Shown here in pieces: positions 18,696 to 27,507 of a DNA stretch of 64,000 bases; position 1 is the first letter of the stretch; every line of letters starts with the position of its first letter. Position numbers and translations under genes: made by a program. Source of the stretch: an uncultured Gammaproteobacteria bacterium (GTDB lineage: Bacteria > Pseudomonadota > Gammaproteobacteria > Pseudomonadales > Pseudohongiellaceae); contig CAJWVZ010000004.1 of NCBI GenBank assembly GCA_913048385.1, forward strand, positions 114,597-178,596, in the 5' to 3' direction. The notes beneath the pieces were generated by a model that worked only from the letters and a program-made list of their open reading frames with translations, was not told where the DNA came from and searched no databases.

Positions 18696-18884
18696 TCAAT
18701 GCAGACGCTTAGTCACCTTTAACTCATTCTCAAAAAATGCTTTGACCTCGAGCAAATGAGAGACGTCGCCAGAATTTTCCATGCGCGGTAAATGTAGCTC
18801 TATGTCATTTAGAATGTTTGTGATGCTGCCGGTATCGAGCATACTCAGATCGAGATCAAACGGAAAACTAGACAACTTTGCCAT
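18696..18884 (-). CDS. small hypothetical protein, 62 residues
   Basis: I do not recognise this protein. It is acidic and helical-looking, without Cys, signal peptide or membrane segment. The N-terminal part has the motif FPFDLDLSMLD, and the rest resembles an amphipathic helix. The ATG at 18884 has GAGGAG twelve bases upstream, and the codon use looks like that of real genes nearby. It stands alone, with 262 bp of apparently empty AT-rich sequence before the ABC exporter start and 134 bp separating it from the ubiI-type gene. Confidence 0.5.
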   Translation of the reverse strand: MAKLSSFPFDLDLSMLDTGSITNILNDIELHLPRMENSGDVSHLLEVKAFFENELKVTKRLH

Positions 18885-19018
18885 GGCTCGATAAAACTCC
18901 TCAAAATTTCAATTTTGATAAAGCAATAAAATTGCTCAAAGAGAGTATCGACGCTCGTTAAGAAAACTTCATAAGAAATTGGGGAATATGCGATTTACAT
19001 CTCTACTTTGGTCATACC

Positions 19019-20269
19019 TTAATCTAAACCCATAGCTCTCCGAGCCAACATCTTTTTGAAAAAACTTAACCGATCAACGCGACTAAGGCCAAAATTTCTT
19101 AACCATGTACTCCAGGGAAACTGATTACCAAATAAGCTCTTAAACCCCTCCATCACCCCCATCATTCCGAGATTATGCCCGATCCGCGCTCGTTGATAAC
19201 GCCTCAACACGACGGCATCGCTGGGCAAACGACTTTTTAATCGGGCTTCATTTAATTCTTGAGCCAGTGCTTTTACATCAAGAAAACCCAAATTTACGCC
19301 TTGTCCTGCCAAGGGATGTATTGTGTGCGCTGCATCTCCGACAAGGACAATACCGTCACAAAAATAAGATTTGGCATGCATTTGGCGCAGAGGAAAGCTT
19401 TGGAGTTTATCACTCCACAACACATTACCTAATTCATGGCTGATTTGACGGCCTAACTCTTTATTGAAAAGGTCATTCGATAGTGACAACAAATGCTCAG
19501 CATAATCCGGTACAACAGACCAAACGACAGAGCAAAAATATTCGTCTTGCATTTCTTTTCCCGAATCTAAAGGAAGAAAAGCTAACGGGCCTGAAGTACT
19601 AAACCTCTGAAAAGCACAAGCATTGTGAGCCTCACTCATACGTACCGTGGTAACTATCGCTCTGTGATCATAATTCCACTCGCGAGTCTCAAATTTTCCT
19701 AAATTACGAACAGTCGACGCACCGCCATCAGCTGCTACGATTAACTTCGCAAAGACCACAGTTCCATCTTTCATTGTTACTCGTTGCAAACTCTGATCAT
19801 TCTCTTCATACAGGTCGATAGCCGCAACTTCCCCATGAGATAGGACGTTGAGAGCCTCTGTTTCACTAACTTTTTTATGAAGAGCTTTCAACAAGAGTCG
19901 GCTTTCTACTACAAATCCAAGCTCTGGAAACTCGAGTTCTTCCGCATCAAAAGAAATCGCTCCAGTTCCGTCTGCCTCCCACACTCTCATACTCTTATAA
20001 GCACAATACCGACCTTGTAAAATAGTCGGCCAGATCTTCAAGTCTTGCAATAAACTCTTTGATGCCGCCGACAGTGCGACCACGCGCGAATCGAAGTCAT
20101 TCTCAAATTTTAAATTCAAATTTAATGGAGACCTGTCGAGCAAACCGACTCGATAACCACTCTCTCCTATTGCGCATGCAAGGGTGCTACCCACTAATCC
20201 CCCGCCAACAATCATAATGTCAAAATATTGATCTCTATCAACGGGGCTTCGTGTTCCGGCTACGTCCAT
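19019..20269 (-). CDS. ubiI: UbiH/UbiF/VisC family FAD hydroxylase, UbiI-like
   Basis: This is a class A flavoprotein hydroxylase of ubiquinone biosynthesis. It has an N-terminal Rossmann motif (IMIVGGGLVGSTLAC), a central DG-type segment (VVAADGGASTVR) and the C-terminal FAD motif VLVGDAAHTIHPLAGQG. The wording of the last motif and the following NLGFLDVKAL fit the UbiI (VisC) branch, which hydroxylates ring carbon C5. The branch assignment rests on motif resemblance and on position two genes after pepP. I chose the ATG at 20269 because GGGGA lies about six bases upstream; an ATG four codons earlier is possible. In most relatives ubiH and ubiI adjoin; here an opposite-strand gene separates them, so this gene needs its own promoter. 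Confidence 0.88.
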   Translation of the reverse strand: MDVAGTRSPVDRDQYFDIMIVGGGLVGSTLACAIGESGYRVGLLDRSPLNLNLKFENDFDSRVVALSAASKSLLQDLKIWPTILQGRYCAYKSMRVWEADGTGAISFDAEELEFPELGFVVESRLLLKALHKKVSETEALNVLSHGEVAAIDLYEENDQSLQRVTMKDGTVVFAKLIVAADGGASTVRNLGKFETREWNYDHRAIVTTVRMSEAHNACAFQRFSTSGPLAFLPLDSGKEMQDEYFCSVVWSVVPDYAEHLLSLSNDLFNKELGRQISHELGNVLWSDKLQSFPLRQMHAKSYFCDGIVLVGDAAHTIHPLAGQGVNLGFLDVKALAQELNEARLKSRLPSDAVVLRRYQRARIGHNLGMMGVMEGFKSLFGNQFPWSTWLRNFGLSRVDRLSFFKKMLARRAMGLD

Positions 20270-20434
20270 AATTATCCCCATGACCGCATTTTAATGCGCT
20301 TAATGTAATGAAATAATATTGTGTATTAACTAAAGGCTATTTAGCAAGGGCATTTCATAGTAAGCTACTCCTGCTTGTATAAAAAATATTTTTAAATTTC
20401 TCCTCCCGAGATTCGTCAAAATAAGGAGTCAGCG

Positions 20435-20890
20435 ATGAGTAATATTGTCAGTGCCAATCAGCTAGAAAGTTTCGTGGGCCAAGAGATTAGTATTTCTGAG
20501 TGGATTCATGTTGAACAGAACCGCATTGATCTTTTTGCAGATGCAACAGGAGATCATCAATATATACACGTAGACCCCAAGCGTGCGGCTGAAACGCCCT
20601 TTGGTACAACAATCGCTCATGGGTTCTTGTCTCTTTCGCTACTTGCGTCAATGAACGGCGGGCTCAAACTTGAAAACACTGTAATGGGAATAAACTACGG
20701 GCTAGACAAAGTGAGATTTTTGAGTCCCGTTAAAGTTGGAGCAAAAATCCGAGGGCGTTTTACTCTGATTTCTGCAGAAGAGAAAAAGCCCCAGCACTTT
20801 CTATTGAAACATAATATTGTTGTTGAAATTGAAGGAGAAGAAAAACCGGCTTTGATTGCGGATTGGCTCGGAATGACTGTAGTTAACTAA
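20435..20890 (+). CDS. MaoC-like (R)-specific enoyl-CoA hydratase
   Basis: The 151-residue protein is a single hot-dog domain. The hydratase 2 motif is clear: FADATGDHQYIHVD supplies the catalytic Asp and His pair, followed by GTTIAHGFLSLSL. Members hydrate trans-2-enoyl-CoA to (R)-3-hydroxyacyl-CoA, often linking beta-oxidation to polyhydroxyalkanoate or acting on other acyl-CoAs. The length is normal for the family. The ATG has a strong AAGGAG. The gene stands on the plus strand between ubiH and ubiI, which are both on the minus strand. It is thus an insertion into the usual operon, with only 7 bp between its stop and the ubiH stop. Confidence 0.88.
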   Translation: MSNIVSANQLESFVGQEISISEWIHVEQNRIDLFADATGDHQYIHVDPKRAAETPFGTTIAHGFLSLSLLASMNGGLKLENTVMGINYGLDKVRFLSPVKVGAKIRGRFTLISAEEKKPQHFLLKHNIVVEIEGEEKPALIADWLGMTVVN

Positions 20891-20897
20891 CGCTGAT

Positions 20898-22154
20898 TTA
20901 TCTGCTCCCAGAAGCTCTCATTACAAGCTCTCGTCTTAACGCTGGAAATAAATCTAGCGTTAAGAGTCCCAACTTCCGCGGGAGTACTTTTGCAAGAGAC
21001 GAACTTGAGAAAAGCTCAACCAACCGGTGAGTAAAATTTATTACTTGATTTTGATCGTCATCCCGTCTCATTACATATTCTTGCAGAATGGAAAAATCAT
21101 TTATTCTTAGGTCTTTTTTCAAACCTCGATCAATGCAAAAAACAAGAGCCTCAATATCCCTCAGAGAAAGGTTCATGCCTTGCCCGGCTACCGGGTGAAT
21201 TGTATGAGCCGCATTTCCCAACAATACTAGAGATGGTCTTATTTGCTCCTCCACTACGCTAAGGCTCAAAGGATAAACGTCACGCTTGCCAAATGTCTTT
21301 ATTTGTCCAAGCCTCTGGCCTATATTCTGCTGAAGCTTTTCAAGTAACAACGGTTCTGTCCAGTTCACCATTGCCGCTGCCGCTGCTGAGGTCACTGTCC
21401 ACACCAGCGATGCTCTATACTCCTCTCCCAATGGTGCCAGTGGAAGCAGCGCGATAGGTCCAGACTCAGAAAATCTCTCGTATGCTATGCCGCAGTGTGC
21501 CTTTTCAGTGGTAATGTTAGCTATTATAGCGTGCTGATTGTAGTCTACGCGCCGTCTCTTAATACCCAGCTCAGTTGCAATTTTAGATTGTCCGCCCTCG
21601 GCAAGTACAACCAGTCTGGCCTGAATTTTTTGAGTGTCTTGTTGGGCTTCTTTGAGTTGCACCTCCATTCCGTCAGAATTAGGTACGACTTTAATTACGC
21701 GAGTGTTGTTTACTATATTCAATTTTTTATGAGATTGCATTCCCTCGTATAAGGCGCTGAGAAGATTTTTATTCTCAACAACATAACCTAGCGCATCCAA
21801 TTTATATTCTGCACTCGTCAAACGCGTCGCGCCAAATCTACCTTGATCAGAAACAAAGATCTCGTGTATTGGAGCGGCAAAACGACTCAATCCCTTCCAC
21901 AACCCCAAACGCTCAAGAATTTGACTTGAGCCAAACGATAGTGCGGTAGATCGAGCATCACGCTCAGAGTCGAGTTCAGCTTTACTAATATCTCTAGCGG
22001 GACCCGCTTCAACGACTAACACACTTAAATTTTTCGCTCCCATTGCTGAAGAAAGAGCGCAGACAAGACTGGAGCCAATTAACCCACTGCCAACAATTAG
22101 AACGTCAACCGAGCGAAAATTTTTGTCACGATCCAGCATATCGGTGCTAGTCAC
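20898..22154 (-). CDS. ubiH: 2-octaprenyl-6-methoxyphenol hydroxylase, UbiH-like
   Basis: This is the second flavin hydroxylase of the ubiquinone pathway in the window. It has the dinucleotide motif VLIVGSGLIGSSLVCAL near the N-terminus and the terminal motif VLLGNAAHTIHPVAGQGMNLSLRD. The Asn in GNAAH and the NLSLRD ending are characteristic of UbiH, the C1 hydroxylase. It would act in the Ubi complex near the membrane. The frame begins at GTG 22154, with an in-frame ATG five codons later at 22139; neither has a strong Shine-Dalgarno. It lies 56 bp downstream of pepP on the same strand, the standard gammaproteobacterial order. Confidence 0.9.
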   Translation of the reverse strand: MTSTDMLDRDKNFRSVDVLIVGSGLIGSSLVCALSSAMGAKNLSVLVVEAGPARDISKAELDSERDARSTALSFGSSQILERLGLWKGLSRFAAPIHEIFVSDQGRFGATRLTSAEYKLDALGYVVENKNLLSALYEGMQSHKKLNIVNNTRVIKVVPNSDGMEVQLKEAQQDTQKIQARLVVLAEGGQSKIATELGIKRRRVDYNQHAIIANITTEKAHCGIAYERFSESGPIALLPLAPLGEEYRASLVWTVTSAAAAAMVNWTEPLLLEKLQQNIGQRLGQIKTFGKRDVYPLSLSVVEEQIRPSLVLLGNAAHTIHPVAGQGMNLSLRDIEALVFCIDRGLKKDLRINDFSILQEYVMRRDDDQNQVINFTHRLVELFSSSSLAKVLPRKLGLLTLDLFPALRRELVMRASGSR

Positions 22155-22210
22155 GTTAAAGTCCAGCCCTGTATGAATAAACTCTGATAAATTGCATTAC
22201 AAAAATGCCA

Positions 22211-23530
22211 TTAAGTTTGCTCATTCATAAATGCCTCTATCTCGACAATAGTCTTCGGTATCCCCTTACTTAGGATACGATGACCTGTCTTTGTAACCAA
22301 TACATCGTCTTCAATTCGAACACCAATACCCCGCCATTTTTTTGGTAGTCTCCGATTATTCGGAGAGATATAGATGCCGGGTTCAATCGTGGTTACCATT
22401 CCTGGAACCAAAGGCCTCCAATTCCCTGCCATCTTATAATTGCCAACATCATGAACATCCATTCCTATCCAATGTCCCACCCGATGCATGTAAAATTCCT
22501 TATATGCTTCGTCTTTTAAAGCTCGGGATAGCTCCCCTTCGATTAATCCAAGCTTAATTAGCCCTGCTGTGATGATACGAACTGATATGTCCTGTAACGT
22601 TCCCCACGGAACTCCTGGTTTTATCGCTTCAATGGCGGCAATTTGAGCCGCCAGCACAATCTCATAAATTTCCGCCTGCTCATTGCTAAATTTGCCATTA
22701 GCTGGAAATGTGCGCGTTACATCTGAAGCATAATGTTGATACTCGCATCCTGCATCTATCAAAACTAAATCACCGTCTCTAATTTCGGCCTTATTCTCTA
22801 TATAGTGTAAAATGCAAGCGTTGTCTCCAGCCCCTACTATTGAATTATATGCAGGTGCTCTGCTACCTCCCCGTACAAAGGCATACATTAACTCCGCTTC
22901 CATTACATACTCATGCACCCCTGGCCTACAGGCTTTCATAGCTCTTCGATGACCTTCCGCTGTAATATCTGCAGCACGCTGCATCAGCTCAATTTCAGCA
23001 TGGCTCTTCAGTAGTCTTAATTCATCCAACAATTCTCCCAAAGGCTGCAATTGCCCTAAAGATCCAACGCCTAGCTTGTCTTGAAAGCGAGCAGCATGAA
23101 CTAAATCAATGACCTGCTTATCAAAATCCTCATCCAAACCCATCGGGTAATAAATTTTTCCACGCTCAAACAGCAGTCTAGGTAAAACGTCCTGAATATC
23201 ATCAATAGGAAAAGCTTGATCAACTCCTAATTCGTTTACCGCTTTCGCCGGACCCATAACTTTACCTTGCCATAGCTCCTTCAACTTATTTTTAGGCTGG
23301 CAGAACAAAACTACCTCACCCAAACTGCGCCCTGGAATCAACACTAAAAAAGAATCTGCTTCCTCAAAACCGGTCAAATAATAAAAGCTACTGTCTTGAC
23401 GGTAGAGGTAATCAACATCACTATTTCTGACTTTTATCGGCGCAGACTTTAATAAAGCGACCGCGTTCCGAGGCATAAGACTCATTAACTTTTTACGCCG
23501 ACGACCTATTTCTTTTTGTGCTATTTTCAT
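22211..23530 (-). CDS. pepP: Xaa-Pro aminopeptidase P
   Basis: The 439-residue enzyme removes N-terminal residues that precede proline. The N-terminal AMP_N domain is followed by a pita-bread M24 catalytic domain. Its dinuclear metal ligands are visible: Asp in LIDAGCEYQHYASDVTR (two Asp), His in HRVGHWIGMDVHD, Glu in TTIEPGIYI and Glu in GVRIEDDVLV. The length matches E. coli PepP. The ATG is preceded by AAGGAAGG. It heads the ubiquinone gene group. The gene usually found next to pepP in enterics (ygfB) is absent here; the divergent neighbour is the TIGR02449-type gene. Confidence 0.95.
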   Translation of the reverse strand: MKIAQKEIGRRRKKLMSLMPRNAVALLKSAPIKVRNSDVDYLYRQDSSFYYLTGFEEADSFLVLIPGRSLGEVVLFCQPKNKLKELWQGKVMGPAKAVNELGVDQAFPIDDIQDVLPRLLFERGKIYYPMGLDEDFDKQVIDLVHAARFQDKLGVGSLGQLQPLGELLDELRLLKSHAEIELMQRAADITAEGHRRAMKACRPGVHEYVMEAELMYAFVRGGSRAPAYNSIVGAGDNACILHYIENKAEIRDGDLVLIDAGCEYQHYASDVTRTFPANGKFSNEQAEIYEIVLAAQIAAIEAIKPGVPWGTLQDISVRIITAGLIKLGLIEGELSRALKDEAYKEFYMHRVGHWIGMDVHDVGNYKMAGNWRPLVPGMVTTIEPGIYISPNNRRLPKKWRGIGVRIEDDVLVTKTGHRILSKGIPKTIVEIEAFMNEQT

Positions 23531-23722
23531 CTAACCTTCCTTAAATGTATTTGACTGTATAAATACCTCAAACAAATAAATAATTTCAGAAATCACACTT
23601 AATCAAATGAAGCCTGTGCATCAAAAATCGTCTAATTAACTTAAAATTTCATATACTATAGACACTTCGATGTTTAAACTTAAACTAGAGAATTTAAAAA
23701 AATTTTCTTGGGAATAAGCCCT

Positions 23723-23932
23723 ATGGATGAAGACCAATTCCAGAGTCTAACGTCAAAGATTGACGAATTAATTACTATCGTCAACGACGTTAATAAAGAA
23801 AACCAGCTGCTCAAAGCAACTTATGACTCTTGTCAGCTTGAACGTCAAAAATTGCTTGCTCAAAACAAAGAAACAAAGGCTAAGCTCGTCTCAATTCTTA
23901 GCCGACTAAAAGCAGCGGAAAGAATTCCCTAG
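23723..23932 (+). CDS. TIGR02449-like small coiled-coil protein
   Basis: This 69-residue protein is almost entirely a predicted coiled coil with heptad-like leucines and charged residues (FQSLTSKIDELITIV, NQLLKATYDSC, LLAQNKETKAKL). Size, composition and position directly before zapA match the TIGR02449 family of Gammaproteobacteria. It probably acts in the cytoplasm near the division machinery, but its role is not established. I place the start at the ATG at 23723 rather than at an upstream TTG; a GGGA precedes it. It and zapA form a short rightward unit divergent from pepP. Confidence 0.75.
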   Translation: MDEDQFQSLTSKIDELITIVNDVNKENQLLKATYDSCQLERQKLLAQNKETKAKLVSILSRLKAAERIP

Positions 23933-23975
23933 CTTAATCAAAAACCTAACTAATAACCACTGACAGAGTTTAATT

Positions 23976-24290
23976 ATGCTAAATGATGCGAAGTCAATTC
24001 AAGTTAAAATTCTTGATAAAGAATATAATATAAATTGTCCGCCAGAAGAGCAGGAAGCTCTCTTGAAGTCAGCTAATTATTTAGATAAGAATATGAGAAG
24101 TATCAGAGATTTAGGGAAAATAACCGGCACGGAAAAAATAGCGATCATGGCAGCCTTAAATATAACGAATGATATGTTGCGCAAAAACGTGATGATTAAC
24201 GAATCTCGACAGTTAACCACTTTACGATTACAAGAACTTGAAAAAAAAATAGACCCGCTTATCTCCGCAAATAAACAATTAGAACTTTGA
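23976..24290 (+). CDS. zapA: cell division protein ZapA
   Basis: The 104-residue product has the ZapA pattern: a short beta region (IQVKILDKEYNINCP) followed by helices with PPEEQEALLKSANYLDKNM and a C-terminal coiled coil. ZapA bundles FtsZ filaments at the Z-ring. Identification is supported by its place between the TIGR02449-like gene and 6S RNA, a conserved order. The Shine-Dalgarno is weak (AGAG). The C-terminus is lysine- and leucine-rich as expected for the dimerisation helix. Confidence 0.9.
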   Translation: MLNDAKSIQVKILDKEYNINCPPEEQEALLKSANYLDKNMRSIRDLGKITGTEKIAIMAALNITNDMLRKNVMINESRQLTTLRLQELEKKIDPLISANKQLEL

Positions 24291-24357
24291 TGCTTAAAGA
24301 AATATTTATTATCTTCTTACTATCACTACAATCAAATACCGAGATATACTTACTATA

Positions 24358-24533
24358 GTTCCCTCGGATATTCGCCAGCTAAATGTGTTCTTGAGCCGAT
24401 ATCTTTATCACTGGAGGCTACTCAATAGTTGTTGTTGTGCATGTCCGTTAATCGGAAAGCCTGATTCGACGTGGGGGCCACCACCTGAACCTCTTGGTTC
24501 AGGGCAAGTTTAGCAGCGGTGTCTCGGGGAATT
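24358..24533 (+). ncRNA. ssrS: 6S RNA
   Basis: The stretch begins with TTCCCTCGGATATTCGC and ends with GGTGTCTCGGGGAATT, so the two ends pair as the closing stem. Internal hallmarks include TTCTTGAGCCGATA on the left and ACCTGAACC-TCTT-GGTTCAGGGC as a perfect hairpin on the right. The middle forms the open bubble that mimics a melted promoter. 6S RNA binds RNA polymerase holoenzyme in stationary phase. Position between zapA and 5-formyltetrahydrofolate cyclo-ligase is the conserved gammaproteobacterial location. The ends are estimated to within a few bases. Confidence 0.92.
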
Positions 24534-24646
24534 TAAATACTGATTGGACGTTGCTAAATTAAAAATTTTGGACCACGCCTCCGTATAAGATATTTCCCAG
24601 GGTCGTCCTTAATTTAAAAATTGATTTATTTTCATAGGTATCTTTT

Positions 24647-25279
24647 ATGAATAAAAAAATCAAAACTCTAGAATCCGAAAATAGAATAAGAAACTTTTTC
24701 AAAAAAAAACGTTTAGACCTTAAGCTAAAACAACAGTCCCAAGCATCCCAAAAAATTGATGATCTTATTAATCGCCATCAAGGTTTCCTGGAATCCAGAT
24801 CTATAGGGTTTTATAAAGCCATTAATAGTGAAATAGACCCAATGCCTCTGCTCAATAGGGCATTGCAAAAAGGTCAGCGCTGTTTTTTGCCCCGCATTAT
24901 TGATTATTCAAACTCTAAACTTTCTTTCGCCGCATATGATCTGAGGGATGATCTAATTACTAATAAATGGGGTATTCAGGAGCCGTCCCCTGACGCAGAA
25001 ACCATCTCTCCAAGAAGTCTCGACCTTGTTTTCTTGCCTCTGGTTGCTTTTGACGAAAAAGGGCATCGAATTGGAATGGGAAGAGGATTTTACGACCGCA
25101 CCTTTGCCTTTAAAAATCAATCAGCCGCAAAAGAAACGCATCCTTTTTTAATTGGTTTAGCTCATGATTGCCAAAAAAGTCATAACCTTTTGCCTCAAAA
25201 CAAATGGGACATAAGACTTGACGCTATTGTCACGCCAAGTGGCCTTATAGATATATCACTACCCTCTGATTACATTTAA
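24647..25279 (+). CDS. ygfA: 5-formyltetrahydrofolate cyclo-ligase
   Basis: The 210-residue enzyme converts 5-formyltetrahydrofolate to 5,10-methenyltetrahydrofolate with ATP. The N-terminal basic KKRLDLK segment, the central YKAINSEIDPMPLL region and the signature RIGMGRGFYDRTF are present. The last is the folate/ATP-binding loop, with Arg in place of the more common third Gly. It lies 113 bp downstream of 6S RNA; the pair is commonly cotranscribed in this class. The ATG follows an AGG about ten bases upstream. The next gene, imuA, has its own SOS promoter starting about 20 bp after this stop. Confidence 0.93.
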   Translation: MNKKIKTLESENRIRNFFKKKRLDLKLKQQSQASQKIDDLINRHQGFLESRSIGFYKAINSEIDPMPLLNRALQKGQRCFLPRIIDYSNSKLSFAAYDLRDDLITNKWGIQEPSPDAETISPRSLDLVFLPLVAFDEKGHRIGMGRGFYDRTFAFKNQSAAKETHPFLIGLAHDCQKSHNLLPQNKWDIRLDAIVTPSGLIDISLPSDYI

Positions 25280-25296
25280 GAAATTCAACCAGCCTC

Positions 25297-25346
25297 TTGC
25301 TTAAACGTACAGTAAAAATATATACTGTATGTATATACAGTAAAAA
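25297..25346 (+). promoter_or_regulatory. SOS promoter of imuA-imuB with LexA box
   Basis: A canonical LexA box CTGTATGTATATACAG lies at 25325-25340. It overlaps a -10 element TATACT (25321-25326) that stands 18 bp downstream of a -35-like TTGCTT (25297-25302). LexA bound there would block polymerase directly. An 11-bp direct repeat (TACAGTAAAAA) starts at 25308 and again at 25336, placing an extra CAG-containing half-site upstream. The same -10/LexA geometry is seen before dnaE2. Confidence 0.9.
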
Positions 25347-25356
25347 GAGCGCCCCT

Positions 25357-26016
25357 ATGCCAAACTCTATTTTTATAGAATCTATACTTAATTCTCGCAA
25401 TGACATCTGGAGATTAGGCGATGAAGCGCCAAAAAATCATAACGTTTATAGTTCTGGACTAAAAAATTTGGATAACTTTCTGCCTGGCGGCGGATGGCCC
25501 CAAATAGGTCTTATAGAAATTATTATTAAACATTATGGGTTGGGAGAGCTACAAATTTTAATGCCTCTCATGCGCAATCTGACAGCCCAAGACAAACTCC
25601 TTTTATGGATATGCCCTCCCTATAAGATATGCACTTCCACACTAATAAAAGCAGGGATAGATATTGAAAAGCTATTAATTATAAATTCTGAAGTATCAAC
25701 AAAAGATGCCTTATGGGCTGCTGAACAAGCTCTTCAGACACAAAAATTTGGTATCGTTTTATTGTGGCACAACGACGTTACACGAAATGCAATGCATAGA
25801 TTGCTGCTCGCCACGAAAAACAATAATACCTTAGGTGTCTTATTCAAAAACAAAAAGACTGAGAATTCTCAATCCTCTATAGTTTTAAAATTAGAGCGCT
25901 CGTCAAGCAATGAATTCAACAAAAAAATAAAAAATAGAAAAATAAAATTGCAAATTTTACGGATGGCTGGAAGCTTAAGATCAAGAAAAACCGCAACAGA
26001 AATCACTATCAATTAA
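25357..26016 (+). CDS. imuA: ImuA, SOS mutagenesis accessory protein
   Basis: The 219-residue product is an ImuA (SulA/RecA-like) protein. The N-terminal region contains GLKNLDNFLPGGGWPQIGLIEII, the family's degenerate nucleotide-binding motif. A RecA-like fold follows (ILMPLMRNL, LLLWICPPY, ILWHND-type strand FGIVLLWHND). ImuA acts with ImuB and DnaE2 in translesion synthesis. I set the start at the ATG at 25357: a longer frame exists but would run through the LexA box and promoter. The gene is strikingly AT-rich compared with the windows on either side. imuB follows two bases after the stop. Confidence 0.88.
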   Translation: MPNSIFIESILNSRNDIWRLGDEAPKNHNVYSSGLKNLDNFLPGGGWPQIGLIEIIIKHYGLGELQILMPLMRNLTAQDKLLLWICPPYKICTSTLIKAGIDIEKLLIINSEVSTKDALWAAEQALQTQKFGIVLLWHNDVTRNAMHRLLLATKNNNTLGVLFKNKKTENSQSSIVLKLERSSSNEFNKKIKNRKIKLQILRMAGSLRSRKTATEITIN

Positions 26017-26018
26017 TT

Positions 26019-27434
26019 ATGAAAAATTTAGAGCTTTTACCGATTCCAAATCGGATTTTTTTAAAAAATAGAAAAACAGAAACAGAATTATCAAAAAAAT
26101 CAAATAAAAATTCTATTAACTCTTCACTTTGGTGTGCTTTATTTTTTCCAGACCTCCTGAAAATAAACCTGTCAGAACAAAAAAAAATAATCTCTGAGCT
26201 AGCTAAAACCATAAGTAGATTTAGTTCAACGGTAACTATTGATTCAGCTACTATTATTTTTGAAATAAAGAGCAGCTTGCGTTATTTTGGAGGAATAAGA
26301 AAAATCATAGTTGAGATAGATATCTCAGTAAAAGAAAAACTAAAGCTACTTATCTTAAAGAACACATTCTACTATGGGATAAGTCCAACCATAAATTGCA
26401 GTTCAATAATTGCAAAATCAAAGAAAAATTTATTTATTGATAAGGAAAGTAAAATAAAATCAATATTAGGTAATATTTTAATTGAAAATTTGAATCTTGA
26501 TGGAAGGCAAAAAAAAATTTTTCTAAGCATGGGTGTAAAAAAGATTAAAGATATTTGGAGACTTCCCATTTCTGGTCTAAAAAAAAGAGTAGGAAACGAA
26601 ATTATACTTCAATTAAACAAGGCTATTGGTTTGGAGCCTGAGCTTATTAAACGATATTCCTTACCAGAACATTTCACGTCTTCATATAATCTTTCCTATC
26701 CAATCATTGACGAAAATAAAGCACTACTAATCTTGGAAAAGTTATTAAATAAACTCTGTGTCTTTTTACAAAAAAGAGATCTATGTACATCGCGATTTCT
26801 GGTAACGCTAAAAAATGAAAAATCCGAAGACATTAGGCTTTACATAAAACTCCGCCAGCCCTCATGTTCTAAAAATCATTTTATGGTTTTGATAAAGGCC
26901 CATCTAGAGAATAAAAAAATTTTATCGCCAATTACAGAAATAAGTCTTAATGCGAATAGCTTTCAACAGAAAAATAACGCTCCTGATTTCATGCTACCTT
27001 CTAATTTTAACAGTGCTAATCAGAAAGCACCTGTAGATAAACTAAATCTCTTTATCGAAACTCTGACAGCGCGTATTGGTGAAAAATCTTTAAAAAAACC
27101 GCGGTATATTGATCACCATTGTCCAGAATATAGTGCCTTAGAAGGCAAAACTGATGAACCTCCTATAAAGAAAGCACCAAAAATTCTCCAAAATTTACGT
27201 CCAATTTGGCTTTTTTCAGAGCCAAAGAAACTCAACAGATATAATCATCAGCTTTACCATAATCAAAAAATATCTCTTATAAGTGGTCCTGAAAGAATAG
27301 AGAGCAGTTGGTGGGAGCAGAATGAAAATCAGCGAGATTACTATATTGCAGAAGAGGGTTGTGGGGTAAGACTATGGGTTTTTCAAGATAGAACAAAGCC
27401 TGGAGAATGGTTTGTACACGGAATTTTTTCGTAA
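26019..27434 (+). CDS. imuB: ImuB, Y-family polymerase-like mutasome scaffold
   Basis: The 471-residue protein follows the ImuB layout. The N-terminal SLWCALFFPDLL replaces the first catalytic strand of Y-family polymerases. TIIFEIKSSLRYFGG marks the palm, and the little-finger region follows. The C-terminal tail RDYYIAEEGCGVRLWVF ... EWFVHGIFS is the ImuB signature. The polymerase catalytic acids appear to be absent, as is normal for ImuB, which bridges the beta clamp and DnaE2. The gene is the most AT-rich in the window, with many A runs and lysine/asparagine/isoleucine-rich sequence. The usual third gene, dnaE2, is not adjacent but lies 32 kb away. Confidence 0.88.
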   Translation: MKNLELLPIPNRIFLKNRKTETELSKKSNKNSINSSLWCALFFPDLLKINLSEQKKIISELAKTISRFSSTVTIDSATIIFEIKSSLRYFGGIRKIIVEIDISVKEKLKLLILKNTFYYGISPTINCSSIIAKSKKNLFIDKESKIKSILGNILIENLNLDGRQKKIFLSMGVKKIKDIWRLPISGLKKRVGNEIILQLNKAIGLEPELIKRYSLPEHFTSSYNLSYPIIDENKALLILEKLLNKLCVFLQKRDLCTSRFLVTLKNEKSEDIRLYIKLRQPSCSKNHFMVLIKAHLENKKILSPITEISLNANSFQQKNNAPDFMLPSNFNSANQKAPVDKLNLFIETLTARIGEKSLKKPRYIDHHCPEYSALEGKTDEPPIKKAPKILQNLRPIWLFSEPKKLNRYNHQLYHNQKISLISGPERIESSWWEQNENQRDYYIAEEGCGVRLWVFQDRTKPGEWFVHGIFS

Positions 27435-27507
27435 AATCTGAAAATTTTGAATTTATATTTAAGTAAATCTGTGATTTTTTATTTTAATTTTTTTCTGATA
27501 AAAATTT

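Noticed and set aside
25297..25356. 20-codon N-terminal extension of imuA
   Set aside because: It would translate through the -35, -10 and LexA box; the transcript starts downstream of it, and the ATG at 25357 begins the conserved protein.
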